Assembly (NCBI RefSeq): GCF_000725545.1
Contig: NZ_JNZP01000056.1
Span: 1 to 10,815 of the forward strand
DNA length: 10,815 nucleotides
Direction: 5' to 3'
Source: Streptomyces exfoliatus
GTDB lineage: Bacteria > Actinomycetota > Actinomycetes > Streptomycetales > Streptomycetaceae
A model generated the notes under the pieces. It was not told the origin of the DNA. It worked only from the letters and a program-made list of their open reading frames with translations, and made no database searches. Below are positions 5,500 through 10,815 of this stretch, in pieces. The translations under genes were made by a program, and so were the position numbers. The number at the start of each line of letters is the position of its first letter. The stretch's first letter is position 1.

Positions 5500-6663
5500 A
5501 TGATGCCTTCCGAGCACCTCGCCCCGTCGTCCCCCACCCGGGACCCTGTGCGGGACGCGGCGACCCTCGGCGCGCGCCACGCGACCGAGTCCGAGCTCCT
5601 CCGCTCCCTGCACCCGGCCGTGGCCGGGGCCCTGACCGTGGCCGGGTTCCCGCGCCACTTCGTCCCCGCCGGGTTCGGCGGCGACGCGGGCACGTTCGCC
5701 GAACTCGTCGAGGCGGTCGCCGTGCTGGGGGAGGGGTGTACCTCGGCCGCCTGGTGCGCGGCGCTCCAGGCGGCCCACGGCAGGCTCGCCGCGCACCTGC
5801 CGCACCGCGGGCAGGCGGAGATCTGGGGATCCGGCCCGGACGTGCCGATCGCGGCGGCCGTGGTGCCGCCGGCCGGGGAACTCGCCGAGGTGCCCGGCGG
5901 CTACCGGCTGTCCGGCCGGTGGCACCTGGCGAGCGGCGTCGACCACGCCGACTGGCTGCTCCTGGCAGCCCCCGAGCCGGGCGACGGCAGCCGGAGCCCC
6001 CGCATCCTCGCCCTGCCCCGCGCCGACTTCACGGTCGAGGACACCTGGCGCAACACCGGACTGCGCGGGACCGGCAGCAACTCCGTGACCGTGGTCGACG
6101 CCTTCGTGCCCCGGCGCCGCACCATGTCCCGCGACGTGTTGGCCACCGGGCGTCCCGAGGAGGGCGCGGCGCGCTGTCACCGCGTCCCGTTCCCCCTGGT
6201 GGCCTCCCTCATGTTCGCCGCGCCCGCGCTGGGCGCGGCGCGCGGAGCCCTGCGCGCCTGGACCGACGCGCTGGTCGGGCGCGCGACGGGCGACGGCGGC
6301 GGACGCCTGGACGACGGCGTGGCCCAGCAGGTGCTGGCCCGTTCCTCCGCCGAGATCGACGCCGCGCACCTCCTGCTGCGCGGCGCCGCCGAACGCGCCG
6401 ACCACGCCCCGCTCGACCGGCTGCCGGTGGCCCGGAACATGCGGGACGCTGCCGTGGCCGTGGAGATGCTGGTCGCCGTGGTGGAGCGGCTGTTCCGCAG
6501 CGGGGGGACGCGGGTCCAGTCCGAGGCGGAGCCGTTGCAGCGGTTCTGGCGCGACGTGCACGCCCTGGCTGGTCACGGTGCCCTGCGCCTCGCGCCCGCG
6601 GCCGCCGCCTACGCGCGGTCGGTTCGGGACGAGGGTCAGGGAGTCGAGGGACGCGCCGCCTAG
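5500..6663 (+). CDS. Acyl-CoA dehydrogenase-fold flavoprotein, likely flavin-dependent monooxygenase
   Basis: This 387-residue protein has the acyl-CoA dehydrogenase fold. The helical N-terminal domain spans about 15-110, the beta domain about 115-205, with GGYRLSGRWHLASGVDHADW (133-152), and the C-terminal helical domain 230-375. The SGRWxxASGxxHADW pattern and the late FWRDVHALAGHGAL (349-362) are typical of the two-component hydroxylase branch (HsaA, ActVA-ORF5-like). That branch uses reduced flavin from a partner reductase to hydroxylate its substrate. I do not see the catalytic Glu context of true acyl-CoA dehydrogenases. No flavin reductase gene is in the window. Either of two adjacent ATGs (5500, 5503) could start it. 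It stands alone as a transcript, facing away from the second TetR gene. It could oxidise the hormone precursor or a cluster metabolite. A genuine dehydrogenase/oxidase role, like Aco in avenolide synthesis, is the alternative. Confidence 0.82.
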   Translation: MMPSEHLAPSSPTRDPVRDAATLGARHATESELLRSLHPAVAGALTVAGFPRHFVPAGFGGDAGTFAELVEAVAVLGEGCTSAAWCAALQAAHGRLAAHLPHRGQAEIWGSGPDVPIAAAVVPPAGELAEVPGGYRLSGRWHLASGVDHADWLLLAAPEPGDGSRSPRILALPRADFTVEDTWRNTGLRGTGSNSVTVVDAFVPRRRTMSRDVLATGRPEEGAARCHRVPFPLVASLMFAAPALGAARGALRAWTDALVGRATGDGGGRLDDGVAQQVLARSSAEIDAAHLLLRGAAERADHAPLDRLPVARNMRDAAVAVEMLVAVVERLFRSGGTRVQSEAEPLQRFWRDVHALAGHGALRLAPAAAAYARSVRDEGQGVEGRAA

Positions 6664-6664
6664 G

Positions 6665-6807
6665 GGGTGTCTTGTCGATCGGGCCGGATCAGGGAGCGGA
6701 GTCTGGTGCCGTGGATCGCAAGGCGGAGGGGGTGCCATGGCGACCGACGACAACGCGGCGAGGCGCGGTGCCGGACGCCGCGAGCCCGGCCGATCGGCAA
6801 GGCACCC
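6665..6807 (+). repeat. 143-bp element with 18-bp inverted ends (MITE-like or structured RNA)
   Basis: The left end GGGTGTCTTGTCGATCGG (6665-6682) pairs over all 18 positions with CCGATCGGCAAGGCACCC (6790-6807), using two G-U wobbles. Allowing one bulged G, four more pairs follow (CCGG/CCGG). It begins 2 bp after the flavoprotein stop codon. The interior contains a GGAGGGGG followed by an ATG at 6737, but the downstream translation looks non-coding for about 150 codons. I remember similar sequences being scattered in Streptomyces intergenic regions, but could not check. No target-site duplication is evident. As RNA it would also serve as a terminator. Confidence 0.5.
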
Positions 6808-6840
6808 GAGAGCCGCCGGGAAGGGGGGCCGGGGCTCTCG
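6807..6840. terminator. 8-bp hairpin downstream of the flavoprotein gene
   Basis: CGAGAGCC (6807-6814) and GGCTCTCG (6833-6840) are perfect inverted repeats around an 18-nt G-rich loop. It abuts the right end of the larger inverted repeat. GC-rich palindromic tracts around GCCCGGGC (about 6846-6866) continue just beyond. Together they would stop transcription coming from the flavoprotein gene. Confidence 0.4.
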
Positions 6841-7192
6841 ACGGCGGCCCGGGCCGGGCGCCCGGGCGTGGCGCCGACGGCACTATCGGGATCTCCGATC
6901 AAATTTGAAACCTTTGCGAACGAATGATTTCCTCCTCGCAGGGCACCTTGTGGCCTCCGAGGCGCATCGGGGAGGCGGGTGCCCGGCCGAGAGCAGGCTC
7001 CTCCTGCTCGGCATCGACCGAGAATGGATGATTCCCGTGACCATGTATCCCGGACCGTCTGCCGTCCTCGCCGTCAGCCGTCGCCCCCACCCGGTCGACC
7101 GTGGTGACGGCCCGTCATGCCAGCCCGCCTCCCGAGAGCCCCACGCGGTCCAGAGTCGTGTCGACCGGCGGGGTGCGGGACTGCCGCCCAGG
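6841..7192. other. Spacer before the MarR gene with an AT-rich palindrome
   Basis: No recognisable gene is present. Inside lies an AT-rich island at about 6898-6932, out of keeping with its GC-rich surroundings, containing the perfect 10-bp palindrome TCAAATTTGA (6899-6908), which overlaps a TTGAAA hexamer. It could mark the MarR promoter or operator, but no convincing -10 box is correctly spaced. The frame of the MarR gene stays open through this region. Confidence 0.35.
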
Positions 7193-7699
7193 GTGCCCGT
7201 CGAGTCGGTGTCCCGCGAGCCCGCCGGGGGCGGCCGCGGCTCCGGCGCTCGTGAGGCGTCCGCGCAGGAACTGGCGTGGTGGCAGCGCACGGAGGAGCTG
7301 CGATGTCGATTCGAGAGGGCGCTGACGCGCGAACTCGGCCGACTGGGGCTGTCCCTTTCGACCTATCTGGCGCTTGAGCAACTGGCCCTCCACGACGGAC
7401 ACCTGCGCATAACCGAGCTCGCCGAGGAGGTCCGGCTCAGCCCTTCCTCCGCGTCCCGCGTCGTGGATCGCCTGGTCCGTGACGACCTCGCGGTCCGTAT
7501 GCCGAGCCCCGGCGACCGGCGCACGGTGCACGGCCGGATCACCCAGCGGGGCATGGCGCTGTACGAGAGGGCGGTGCCCGCCTACCGCAAGGCCCTCGCG
7601 CAGGCGCTCGACCACGCGCCGAGCGCCCGGGGCGGGGTCGACGACCCGTACGCGACGCCCGGCCGTCAGTCGGGCCCCGCGCCCCGAACCGAGCGCTAG
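7193..7699 (+). CDS. MarR family winged-helix regulator
   Basis: MarR proteins are dimeric repressors, often of exporters and stress genes, released by phenolic or drug-like ligands. From the GTG at 7193 the product is 168 residues. It contains the MarR wing domain: LSLSTYLALEQLALHDGHLR, ITELAEEVRLSPSSASRVVD with the recognition helix, RLVRDDLAVRMPSPGDRRTV with the conserved DRR of the wing, then ITQRGMALYERA. The start is uncertain. ATG 7028 (223 residues) and ATG 6737 (320 residues, with a GGAGGGGG upstream) are in the same open frame, but their extra sequence has no family match and 7193 gives a normal MarR length. The 3' end converges on the FBP gene across two hairpins. A MarR-like palindrome lies in the promoter of the nearby MFS exporter, making that exporter a plausible target. 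Confidence 0.8.
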   Translation: MPVESVSREPAGGGRGSGAREASAQELAWWQRTEELRCRFERALTRELGRLGLSLSTYLALEQLALHDGHLRITELAEEVRLSPSSASRVVDRLVRDDLAVRMPSPGDRRTVHGRITQRGMALYERAVPAYRKALAQALDHAPSARGGVDDPYATPGRQSGPAPRTER

Positions 7700-7759
7700 G
7701 GTCTTTCGTTTGGATCGGGCCAGACCCCGCGGGCCCGGCGTGATCCGAACGAGAGGCCC
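7699..7759 (+). terminator. Long hairpin terminator of the MarR gene
   Basis: GGGTCTTTCGTTTGGATC (7699-7716) pairs with GATCCGAACGAGAGGCCC (7742-7759) over 18 positions with three G-U wobbles. Inside it CGGGCC (7716-7721) and GGCCCG (7732-7737) form a competing or inner stem. It overlaps the last base of the MarR stop codon. All wobbles are U-G in plus-strand RNA and would be A-C mismatches on the other strand, so it is built to act on MarR transcripts. I recall near-copies in many Streptomyces genomes, so it may be a dispersed repeat. Confidence 0.7.
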
Positions 7760-7761
7760 CA

Positions 7762-7795
7762 GGGCCTGTCCGGCCCCGATCCGCCGGACGGGCCC
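7762..7795. terminator. 12-bp hairpin terminator at the end of the FBP gene
   Basis: GGGCCTGTCCGG (7762-7773) pairs with CCGGACGGGCCC (7784-7795) with one G-U wobble around a 10-nt loop. It touches the stop codon of the minus-strand FBP gene (TAG at 7797-7795). With the preceding hairpin it forms a back-to-back pair insulating two convergent genes. Confidence 0.65.
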
Positions 7796-8286
7796 TAGAG
7801 AAGCGTGTCGAGGAAGCCGGCGAGCTTGGTGCGCAGGCGCTCGACCTTCTCGTCCACCGTCAGCGACTCCTTCATGCGGCTTCCGGGCTGGGCCCGCTTC
7901 TTGCCCCGCACGTAAAGGGAGCAGGCGAGGTCGCCGCAGATGTACTCGCCCACCGTGTCGTCGCCGCTGCCGCTCTGGCGCGCGCGGCGCGCGGTCATCA
8001 GGGTCACCCCGCTCGCCGGGTGCGTCGTCAGGCAGATCGAGCACATGGACTGGTGCCGCAGGCTGCCCCGCTGGGACGGCAGGCGGAAGGCGAGACCCAC
8101 AAGGCGGTCCTCGTGCTCGGCCACGATGTAGCTGCGCTGTGGTGCGGCCGGGTCGCGCCAGCCGAGGAAGTCGAGGTCGGCCCACGGCAGTTCGGGGAGA
8201 TCCCGCGGCGTCGTGAGGCGGGAGGCCTCGCCCTTGGTGCAGTTGACGAACGAGGCGCGGATTTCCGGGTCGGTCAGTTCCTTCAT
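7795..8286 (-). CDS. FBP-domain protein (FusB-like, EF-G-binding treble-clef zinc finger)
   Basis: The 163-residue protein has the actinobacterial FBP-domain layout. The N-terminal part is MKELTDPEIRASFVNCTKGE, followed by LPWADLDFLGWRDP. The central zinc-binding knuckle is CSIC (Cys82, Cys85) in MCSICLTTHPASGVTLMTAR, and the second ligand pair is Cys117 and Cys122 in YICGDLACSLYVRGKK. A charged C-terminal helix ends it. This family is named after the C-terminal treble-clef zinc finger of FusB/FusC proteins, which bind elongation factor G and release it from fusidic-acid-stalled ribosomes. Direct evidence for EF-G binding by the actinobacterial members is limited. ATG 8286 is preceded by AGGA close to the start, and an upstream ATG at 8364 would run through the promoter. 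It is divergent from the MFS exporter, with an EF-G gene just beyond, so the context supports a link to translation protection. Confidence 0.88.
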   Translation of the reverse strand: MKELTDPEIRASFVNCTKGEASRLTTPRDLPELPWADLDFLGWRDPAAPQRSYIVAEHEDRLVGLAFRLPSQRGSLRHQSMCSICLTTHPASGVTLMTARRARQSGSGDDTVGEYICGDLACSLYVRGKKRAQPGSRMKESLTVDEKVERLRTKLAGFLDTLL

Positions 8287-8300
8287 GATCCTGACCGTAA

Positions 8301-8326
8301 CAGTGCCTATGTATAGTAGGCAACTG
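8301..8326. promoter_or_regulatory. Divergent promoter palindrome, candidate MarR-type operator
   Basis: TGCCTA (8304-8309) and TAGGCA (8317-8322) are perfect inverted repeats separated by TGTATAG. The symmetry extends outward to CAGT and AACTG with one extra base. The core contains TATAGT (8312-8317), a good -10 box for the MFS gene. CTGACC (8291-8296) is a possible but poorly spaced -35. The size and AT-rich centre suit a MarR- or TetR-family repressor, and a MarR gene lies about 600 bp away. Confidence 0.5.
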
Positions 8327-8390
8327 CCAAGGACCCCTAGGTAGAGCCTCGTGCTCCGTCCCATCCATCGCGCAAAGAGAGGCGAAAGCC

Positions 8391-9827
8391 ATGTCCGGAG
8401 AGATCAGCACCACGAGCGCCGAGGAGGGGGTACCGGCCGAGCCGGCCGCGGAGTCGGAGCGCTCGCCCGTCGTCGTGGCACTCGTCCTGGCCATGGGCGC
8501 GTTCGTCGCCCTCCTCGACACCACGATCGTCGGCGTGGCCATGCACTCGTTCACCGAGTACTTCGGCGTCGGCCTCGCGGACGCCCAGTGGGCGTCCACC
8601 GCGTACCTGCTCGCGATGTCGTCGGTGATCCCGGCGACCGGGTGGGCGGCGCAGCGCTTCGGCGCGGCCCACACCTGGATCGCGTCGCTCTCCGTCTTCC
8701 TGATCGGTTCGCTGCTGTGCGGCGTCGCCTGGTCGATGGGCAGCCTGATCGCGTTCCGGGTCGTGCAGGGCCTCGGGGCCAGCATGCTCTTCCCGCTGAT
8801 GCGGATCATCGTCGTCCAGGTCGCGGGCCGGGCCCAGATGGGCCGCATGATGACGATGATGGCCGTGCCGCTGCTCGTCGCGCCGGTGCTCGGACCCGTC
8901 CTCGGCGGCACGCTCATCCAGGAGTTCTCCTGGCGATGGGCGTTCTTCCTCAACGTGCCGATCATCCTCGCGGTCATCGTGCTGTCCGCGCGCAACCTGC
9001 CCAACTCCAAGGGCGAGGCGCCCGGTCGCCTCGACGTCGCCGGACTGCTCACCATGGGCGGCGGCCTCGTCGCCCTCATCCTCGGCTTCAGCAACCTGGC
9101 CAAGGGCACCGCGGCGACGGGCCCGCAGGTCCTCCTGCCCGCCGCGATCGGCGTGGCCCTGCTGGCCGCGCACGGAATCCGGGCCGCCCGCTCCCGCACC
9201 CCCGGCGTCGTGGACTTCTCGCTCTTCCGCGACCGGGCGTTCACCGCGTCCACGTCCATCACGCTGCTGAACAACTTCGGCCTCTACGGCGTCGTCGTCC
9301 TCGTCCCGCTGTTCTTCCAGCAGGCGGGCGGCAAGGGGCCGTTGGGCGCGGGGACCATCATGGTGGCGCAGGGCGTCGGCACGGCGGTCGCCGTACTGCT
9401 CGTCGGCCGGGTCATCGACACCAAGAGCAACCCGCGCGCGCTCGTGCTCTTCGGACTCCTGCTGGTCGCCGCGGGCCTCACCACCTTCGCCGTGGCCGAC
9501 ACGAGCGAGGTGACCGTCCTCCTGCTCGTCGCCCTGTTCGTGCAGGGCATCGGCCTCGCCCTGGTGTCGTCGCCCATCATGGTGACGCTCTACCACTCGC
9601 TGCCGGCCGCCGGCGTGCCCGCGGCGACGACCGCGAACGCCGTGTCCCAGCAGCTCGGCGGCGCCGTCGGCACCGCCACCATCGCGCTGCTCGTGCAGCA
9701 CTACGTCTACGTGGGCGGTGGCGCCGCGGCGGACTTCAGCGCCGTGTTCTGGTGGGCCCTGCTCTTCGTGGGCCTCACCGCCGTCCCCGCGCTGTTCCTC
9801 CCCCCGGGAGCGTCGAAGCAGGCGTGA
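8391..9827 (+). CDS. MFS drug exporter, DHA2 (14-TMS) family
   Basis: This 478-residue membrane protein should export a drug or metabolite using the proton gradient. About 25 polar residues precede the first membrane helix. TM1 carries [11 protein letters not shown] (Asp43), the DHA2 signature. Motif A-like sequence follows TM2 ([13 protein letters not shown], 84-96), then RVVQGLGA (123-130, motif B). The antiporter motif C is GPVLGG (168-173), and [10 protein letters not shown] (181-190) is typical of the 14-helix DHA2/QacA-EmrB group. Hydrophobic segments continue to about residue 470. ATG 8391 has AGAGAGG (8376-8382) 8 nt upstream. The palindromic promoter upstream suggests control by a MarR- or TetR-type repressor. 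The EF-G gene follows on the same strand after a strong hairpin. The substrate is unknown, and self-resistance export is the likely role in this setting. Confidence 0.93.
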   Translation: MSGEISTTSAEEGVPAEPAAESERSPVVVALVLAMGAFVALLDTTIVGVAMHSFTEYFGVGLADAQWASTAYLLAMSSVIPATGWAAQRFGAAHTWIASLSVFLIGSLLCGVAWSMGSLIAFRVVQGLGASMLFPLMRIIVVQVAGRAQMGRMMTMMAVPLLVAPVLGPVLGGTLIQEFSWRWAFFLNVPIILAVIVLSARNLPNSKGEAPGRLDVAGLLTMGGGLVALILGFSNLAKGTAATGPQVLLPAAIGVALLAAHGIRAARSRTPGVVDFSLFRDRAFTASTSITLLNNFGLYGVVVLVPLFFQQAGGKGPLGAGTIMVAQGVGTAVAVLLVGRVIDTKSNPRALVLFGLLLVAAGLTTFAVADTSEVTVLLLVALFVQGIGLALVSSPIMVTLYHSLPAAGVPAATTANAVSQQLGGAVGTATIALLVQHYVYVGGGAAADFSAVFWWALLFVGLTAVPALFLPPGASKQA

Positions 9828-9840
9828 ACCGGCCGTGAGC

Positions 9841-9871
9841 GCCCCCGGGGCGGGCGACCCGCCCCGGGGGC
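9841..9871 (+). terminator. Perfect 14-bp hairpin between the MFS and EF-G genes
   Basis: GCCCCCGGGGCGGG (9841-9854) and CCCGCCCCGGGGGC (9858-9871) pair completely around the 3-nt loop CGA, 13 bp after the MFS stop. No U tract follows, as is normal for Streptomyces terminators. Only about 40 bp separate it from the EF-G ribosome site, with no clear promoter there. EF-G expression would thus need readthrough or a cryptic promoter, and the hairpin may act as an attenuator. Confidence 0.7.
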
Positions 9872-9924
9872 CCACACCCGCCCCGGCTCTCCGAGCTCCC
9901 CCCGTTGTCCAGGAAAGAACTCTT

Positions 9925-10815
9925 ATGGCTGTCACCACACTTGACCTGGCCAAGGTGCGCAACATCGGCATCATGGCCCACATCGACGCGGGCAAGACGA
10001 CCACCACCGAGCGGATCCTGTTCTACACCGGTGTCTCGTACAAGATCGGTGAGGTCCACGACGGCGCCGCCACGATGGACTGGATGGAGCAGGAGCAGGA
10101 ACGCGGCATCACGATCACGTCGGCCGCGACGACCTGCCACTGGCCGCTCGAGGACGTCGACCACACGATCAACATCATCGACACCCCGGGCCACGTCGAC
10201 TTCACCGTCGAGGTGGAGCGCAACCTCCGGGTGCTCGACGGTGCCGTGACCGTGTTCGACGGCGTGGCCGGTGTCGAGCCGCAGTCCGAGACGGTGTGGC
10301 GTCAGGCGGACCGCTACGGCGTCCCGCGCATCTGCTTCGTCAACAAGCTCGACCGCACCGGTGCCGAGTTCCTCCGCTGCGTCGACATGATCGTGGAGCG
10401 CCTCGGCGCCGTCCCGATCGTCATGCAGCTCCCGATCGGCGCCGAGGCCGACTTCCAGGGTGTCGTCGACCTCGTGAGGATGAAGGCACTCGTCTGGTCC
10501 GCGGAGGCGGCCAAGGGCGAGGCATACGACGTCGTCGACATCCCCGCGACGCACACCGAGGCTGCCGAGGAGTACCACGGCAAGCTGGTCGAGACGGTCG
10601 CCGAGAACGACGAAGAGATCATGGAGCTGTTCCTGGAGGGTCGGGAGCCCACCGAGGAGCAGCTGTACGCCGCGATCCGTCGTATCACCCTCGTGTCCGG
10701 CAAGCCCGACACGGCCACGGTCACCCCCGTCTTCTGTGGCACCGCGTTCAAGAACAAGGGCGTCCAGCCCCTGCTCGACGCCGTCGTCCGCTACCTCCCC
10801 TCCCCCCTGGACGTC
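9925..10815 (+). CDS. fusA: Elongation factor G, extra copy (3' truncated by window)
   Basis: EF-G is the GTPase that drives ribosomal translocation and, with RRF, recycling. The first 297 of about 700 residues are in the window and open to the last base. The G domain is complete in motifs: G1 AHIDAGKT (18-25), G2 RGITI (60-64), G3 DTPGH (86-90), G4 NKLD (140-143) and a G5-like CGTAFKNKG. The sequence closely resembles, from memory, housekeeping Streptomyces EF-G ([20 protein letters not shown], then CHWP), not the divergent EF-G2 or tetracycline-protection types. ATG 9925 follows AGGAAAGA (9911-9918). The normal chromosomal neighbours rpsL, rpsG and tuf are absent on the left, where the neighbour is a drug exporter, so this is probably a second, resistance-linked copy. 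Domains III and V, where fusidic acid and argyrin resistance changes lie, are outside the window. Confidence 0.93.
   Translation, partial: MAVTTLDLAKVRNIGIMAHIDAGKTTTTERILFYTGVSYKIGEVHDGAATMDWMEQEQERGITITSAATTCHWPLEDVDHTINIIDTPGHVDFTVEVERNLRVLDGAVTVFDGVAGVEPQSETVWRQADRYGVPRICFVNKLDRTGAEFLRCVDMIVERLGAVPIVMQLPIGAEADFQGVVDLVRMKALVWSAEAAKGEAYDVVDIPATHTEAAEEYHGKLVETVAENDEEIMELFLEGREPTEEQLYAAIRRITLVSGKPDTATVTPVFCGTAFKNKGVQPLLDAVVRYLPSPLDV

Noticed and set aside
5500..6663. Ordinary fatty-acid acyl-CoA dehydrogenase
   Set aside because: The SGRWxxASGxxHADW and FWRDVHALAGH patterns fit the hydroxylase branch better, and I could not place a catalytic glutamate. Kept only as an alternative.
5331..6908. 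Plus-strand open frame of 525 residues over the flavoprotein gene
   Set aside because: The translation is arginine/proline-rich shadow sequence. The acyl-CoA-dehydrogenase fold is read in another frame.
7115..9274. Minus-strand open frame of 719 residues
   Set aside because: It runs antisense to MarR and MFS and out of frame with the FBP gene, with no recognisable domain.
8337..10007. Long minus-strand open frame (556 residues) opposite the MFS and EF-G genes
   Set aside because: Its translation is a low-complexity Arg/Gly/Asp/Glu/His-rich sequence typical of the antisense of high-GC3 genes. The plus-strand genes have clear family motifs.
9925..10815. EF-G as the housekeeping gene of the str operon
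   Set aside because: The housekeeping gene normally follows rpsG. Here an MFS exporter and a terminator precede it. It cannot be excluded fully without the genome.
9925..10815. Ribosomal protection protein (TetM/OtrA type) instead of EF-G
   Set aside because: The sequence follows canonical EF-G through the G domain, including [20 protein letters not shown], and not the tetracycline-protection pattern.
1..10815. CRISPR arrays, tRNA or rRNA genes, intact transposase genes
   Set aside because: I saw no regularly spaced repeats, no cloverleaf or TPsiC-type sequence and no recognisable transposase motifs on either strand.

Overview
The window is high-GC actinobacterial DNA. Strong G/C third-position bias, GTG starts, purine-rich ribosome sites, many TetR genes and a gamma-butyrolactone (GBL) signalling locus all point to Streptomyces or a close relative. 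It looks like an accessory region, such as the edge of a specialised-metabolite cluster, because regulators, a hormone synthase, an exporter and a displaced translation-factor gene sit side by side with gene debris.

Left part (1-1181): mostly non-coding or decayed DNA. A possible 3' end of an upstream gene closes at 99. A ClpP-like protease segment at about 564-806 keeps its Ser and His catalytic residues but stops abruptly before the catalytic Asp. The rest of this part holds nothing I recognise.

Central signalling block (1182-6663): a TetR/WHG regulator (+), then an ArpA/ScbR-type GBL receptor (-) divergent from an AfsA-type synthase (+). A truncated LysR-type helix-turn-helix protein and a HAD-IB phosphatase follow AfsA on the same strand. 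A second ArpA/ScbR-like TetR gene (-) overlaps the phosphatase gene tail to tail and is divergent from an acyl-CoA-dehydrogenase-fold protein that resembles two-component flavin monooxygenases. The two divergent promoter gaps each carry an AT-rich palindrome sharing the core CCTTCG. The simplest reading is a small hormone pathway (AfsA condensation, HAD dephosphorylation, perhaps a flavin-dependent oxidation) controlled by a receptor/pseudoreceptor pair.

Spacer (6664-7192): about 530 bp containing a 143-bp element bounded by 18-bp inverted repeats, which is MITE-like or a large RNA hairpin, plus a second GC-rich hairpin and a short AT-rich island.

Right part (7193-10815): a MarR regulator (+) converges with an FBP-domain protein (-) over two back-to-back hairpin terminators. 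The FBP protein has the treble-clef zinc-finger pattern of the FusB/EF-G-binding family. A palindromic promoter separates it from a DHA2-type MFS exporter. After a perfect 14-bp hairpin comes the start of a gene for elongation factor G, cut by the window end. This EF-G gene is not in its usual rpsL-rpsG-fusA-tuf context, so it is probably an extra copy. An EF-G-binding-type protein, a drug exporter and an extra EF-G together suggest self-protection against an inhibitor of translocation. That is inference, not something the sequence proves.
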